From Flavobacteriaceae bacterium (GTDB lineage: Bacteria; Bacteroidota; Bacteroidia; Flavobacteriales; Flavobacteriaceae), in the NCBI GenBank assembly GCA_029252105.1, contig JAQXCA010000015.1, forward strand, positions 1 to 54,990: 54,990 bases of DNA. The letters run 5' to 3'. Under the pieces are notes generated by a model. The model was given only the letters and a program-made list of their open reading frames with translations, had not been told where the DNA came from and did not search any database. How positions within the stretch are numbered: the first letter of the stretch is position 1; every line of letters starts with the position of its first letter. This document shows positions 52,164 to 54,990 of this stretch, piece by piece. Position numbers and translations under genes: made by a program.

Positions 52164-53336
52164 ATGAAATTCACTAAAGTATTTATCCAATTATTTGCAG
52201 CAGGACTTCTGCTCAGCTCAACAGCTTGTCAACAACAACATCCAGACTTAGGTGATGGAATTTTTGCCGAGTTTGTAACCTCTAAAGACACTATAATCAT
52301 ACAGTTGTTTTATGACAAAGTGCCACTAACCGTTGCTAATTTTGTAGGATTAGCAGAAGGTACACACCCAATGTTAGCCGATACTTTAAAAGGCAAACCT
52401 TATTACAATGGTACTGTTTTTCATAGAGTAATTGATAAATTCATGATTCAGGGTGGTGACCCAACGGCAACTGGTTCTGGAAGCCCAGGATTCAAATTTG
52501 GTGATGAATTTGATGAGAGTCTAAAACATGACAAACCTGGTATCTTGTCCATGGCAAACTCAGGTCCTGCTACTAACGGGAGTCAGTTTTTTATCACAGA
52601 AAAACCAACACCACACCTTGATAACAGACATGCTGTTTTTGGAGAAGTTGTAAAAGGCTTCGCTGTTGTTGATACCATTTCAAATGTAAAAGTGGCGTCT
52701 GGTTCTAACAAACCTCTGGAAGAGGTTAAAATACTTGAACTAAACATCATTCGTCAAGGACTTAGTGCGAAAAGATTTGATGCCGCCGATACTTGGAATA
52801 CTGAACTTCCTTTATTAGAAGAAAAGCGTTTACAAAAACTTGAAGAGGCCAAACAAAAAGCTGAAGAAGCTAAGAAAATTGCAGAAGAAAAAATGGAGAT
52901 TGCTGCTCAAGAAATGGTACCTGTATTAAATATTTATAAAAGTAAAGCCACAGCATTAGCATCTGGATTACTTGTGTACAACATCACTAAAGGAGAGGGC
53001 CCAAAACCTGCAAAAGGTAGCACTGTTCAATTGAACTATCAAGGCTATTTTACAGATGGTAAATTATTTGGAACTAATATTAAAACCATTGATGAAAAAT
53101 GCGGTTCTTATGATTTGAGAAAAGAGCAACAAGGGGCGTACAACCCATTAGCAATGCCTCTTGATCCAAAAGCACAAATGATCCCCGGATTTAAAGAAGG
53201 GGTTTTTAATATGTCTGTTGGAGATAAAACATTTTTATATCTTCCCTCATATTTAGGCTATGGCGAACAAGGACGTGGTCCTATCAAACCGAACACCGAT
53301 TTAATATTTATTATTGAAATGCTTGAAACAAAATAA
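52164..53336 (+). CDS. Lipoprotein with fused cyclophilin and FKBP peptidyl-prolyl isomerase domains
   Basis: Lipobox LSSTAC; cyclophilin motifs FHRVIDKFMIQGGDPTATG and NGSQFFIT; C-terminal FKBP motif IPGFKEGVFNMSVGDKTFLYLPSYLGYGEQG. Confidence 0.93.
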   Translation: MKFTKVFIQLFAAGLLLSSTACQQQHPDLGDGIFAEFVTSKDTIIIQLFYDKVPLTVANFVGLAEGTHPMLADTLKGKPYYNGTVFHRVIDKFMIQGGDPTATGSGSPGFKFGDEFDESLKHDKPGILSMANSGPATNGSQFFITEKPTPHLDNRHAVFGEVVKGFAVVDTISNVKVASGSNKPLEEVKILELNIIRQGLSAKRFDAADTWNTELPLLEEKRLQKLEEAKQKAEEAKKIAEEKMEIAAQEMVPVLNIYKSKATALASGLLVYNITKGEGPKPAKGSTVQLNYQGYFTDGKLFGTNIKTIDEKCGSYDLRKEQQGAYNPLAMPLDPKAQMIPGFKEGVFNMSVGDKTFLYLPSYLGYGEQGRGPIKPNTDLIFIIEMLETK

Positions 53337-53353
53337 CTCCTACAATACCAATT

Positions 53354-53383
53354 AAAAAAAGCAGCCAATCGGCTGCTTTTTTT
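53354..53383. terminator. Bidirectional terminator between PPIase and pepD
   Basis: AAAAAAAGCAGCC-AATC-GGCTGCTTTTTTT perfect hairpin with A/T tracts on both sides. Confidence 0.92.
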
Positions 53384-53402
53384 AATGAACTATAGTTAAT
53401 AC

Positions 53403-54863
53403 TTATGCTTTAGGAATCTGTTTTAAAATTTCTAAAACAAAGATCCAAAACTTCTGAACCGAAGAAACCTGAGCACGTTCATCGGGAGAATGTGCACCTC
53501 TAATATTTGGTCCAAAACTAATCATTTCCATTTCAGGATAATTGGTTCCTAAAATACCACATTCTAATCCTGCGTGACAAGCCGCAACATGTGGTTTCTC
53601 GTTATATAATTCTTCATATAGACTTCTTAAAACTTTCAAAATAGACGACTCCATATCGGGAGCCCAACCTGGGTAATCTCCAGAAAGTTCGACTTCACAA
53701 CCGATTAACTCAAAGGTCGCGCGCAACATCGTTGCTAAATCAAATTTAGACGATTCTACTGAAGATCGTGTTAGACAGCCAATTTTTACATTTCCACCTT
53801 TAATACTAACGCGTGCGATGTTGTTGGAGGTTTCAACCAATTCAGGAATATCAGGACTCATGCGATACACCCCATTCCATGCGGCATAAATAGCGCGAGT
53901 TACCCCTTCTTGAACCCCTAAATCCATGATCATTTTAGGCGTCTCTATTTTAGTTAGCACCACATTGAAATCCGGCTCTAATGTTTTAAGCTCAGTTTGA
54001 ATCGCTTCAATTTGCAGCCCCATTTCGTATTTAAAAGCCTCTTCTTGTACTTTATCAATCGCTACAATAGCTTTACTCTCTCTTGGTATGGCATTTCGCA
54101 AACTCCCACCATCAATTTCGGAAATTCGTAATCCAAAATTCTGAAAAGCATCAAACAATAAACGGTTCATAATTTTATTGGCATTGCCAAATCCTTTATG
54201 AATATCCATTCCCGAATGCCCCCCTTGTAATCCTGTAACTTCGATAGAATAGCCAATTTTGATTTCTGGCGTCTCTTCTTCGTTGTAAGTTCCTATGGCT
54301 GTCACATCAATTCCTCCAGCACATCCTACGCCAATTTCATCATCGTCTTCGGTATCTAAATTTAAAAGTATTTCGCCTCTAAATAGCCCCCCTTCTAATC
54401 CCATAGCGCCAGTCATTCCTGTTTCCTCATCAATGGTAAACAGCGCTTCAATCGCTGGATGTGGAATATCGGTGCTTTCTAAAATTGCCATGATAGTCGC
54501 TACGCCTAGCCCATTATCAGCACCAAGAGTGGTTCCCTTTGCTTTGACCCAATCGCCGTCCACATACATCTCAATACCTTGCGTTAAAAAATCAAAAGTA
54601 GTCTCGTTGTTTTTTTGATGCACCATATCTAAATGGGACTGCATCACAATGGCTTTCCGATCTTCCATGCCCGTAGTCGCTGGTTTTCTAATGATCACAT
54701 TTCCTACTCCATCTTCAATAGTTTCTAGCTTTAATTTTTTTCCAAAATCTTTCATAAATGCAATAACACGTTCTTCTTTTTTAGAAGGACGAGGAACGGC
54801 ATTCAAATCTGCAAATTTATTCCAAAGGGCGTTGGGTTCTAGTTGACGTATGTCTTGGTTCAT
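53403..54863 (-). CDS. pepD: Aminoacyl-histidine dipeptidase (start probably MNQDIRQLEP)
   Basis: MQSHLDMVHQKN, LGADNGLGVATIMAILE, CHAGLECGILG, GPNIRGAHSPDE motifs. Confidence 0.94.
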   Translation of the reverse strand: MNQDIRQLEPNALWNKFADLNAVPRPSKKEERVIAFMKDFGKKLKLETIEDGVGNVIIRKPATTGMEDRKAIVMQSHLDMVHQKNNETTFDFLTQGIEMYVDGDWVKAKGTTLGADNGLGVATIMAILESTDIPHPAIEALFTIDEETGMTGAMGLEGGLFRGEILLNLDTEDDDEIGVGCAGGIDVTAIGTYNEEETPEIKIGYSIEVTGLQGGHSGMDIHKGFGNANKIMNRLLFDAFQNFGLRISEIDGGSLRNAIPRESKAIVAIDKVQEEAFKYEMGLQIEAIQTELKTLEPDFNVVLTKIETPKMIMDLGVQEGVTRAIYAAWNGVYRMSPDIPELVETSNNIARVSIKGGNVKIGCLTRSSVESSKFDLATMLRATFELIGCEVELSGDYPGWAPDMESSILKVLRSLYEELYNEKPHVAACHAGLECGILGTNYPEMEMISFGPNIRGAHSPDERAQVSSVQKFWIFVLEILKQIPKA

Positions 54864-54936
54864 AATAGCGGAGTTTTTGAGGCATAAAGATACGGATTCC
54901 TTGCCGATCATAAATTAAAATTATTACTTTTGAGTG

Positions 54937-54990
54937 ATGTCTAAAAAAGGGAAAATCATTCTGGCGTTGAGTTTACTTCCTCAATACTTT
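54937..54990 (+). CDS. Start of a gene truncated by window edge (DUF3810-like N-terminus)
   Basis: ATG reading MSKKGKIILALSLLPQYF to window end, open frame. Confidence 0.5.
   Translation, partial: MSKKGKIILALSLLPQYF

Noticed and set aside
1-54990. CRISPR arrays, transposons, prophage or rRNA genes
   Set aside because: No regularly spaced repeats, transposase, integrase, phage structural genes or rRNA signatures seen.

Overview
The window is a 55 kb chromosomal segment that looks like a member of Flavobacteriaceae (Bacteroidetes). Supporting signs are low GC, TAnnTTTG-type -7 promoter elements, GldI, BshB1, DUF5683 and the parA-parB-DUF5683-dapB-lepB cluster. Most of it is ordinary, densely packed core genome: tRNA-His, bacillithiol and Cys/Met metabolism, a fused ResB-CcsA, tilS, pabB, a DEAD-box helicase, an ECF sigma factor, lpdA, Lrp, holA, pheT, trxB, udk, methylmalonyl-CoA mutase, parAB, lepB, two rhomboids, mutL, ribH, recF, ndk, gldI and pepD. 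I found no CRISPR array, transposase, prophage or complete defence system. The observations most worth a second look are: (i) a second ParA directly upstream of canonical parAB that carries an extra ~110-aa C-terminal domain; (ii) a stand-alone HsdR_N-like protein with an intact D...ExK motif; (iii) a lipoprotein fusing cyclophilin and FKBP next to GldI; (iv) a DUF3995-like gene interrupted by in-frame TAA and TGA; (v) a recurring pattern of convergent genes with overlapping or abutting stop codons; (vi) a tandem rhomboid pair with a variant active-site motif; and (vii) twin C-terminally anchored microproteins beside mutL/ribH. Nothing here clearly amounts to an undescribed multi-gene system. 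The ParA fusion is the best candidate.
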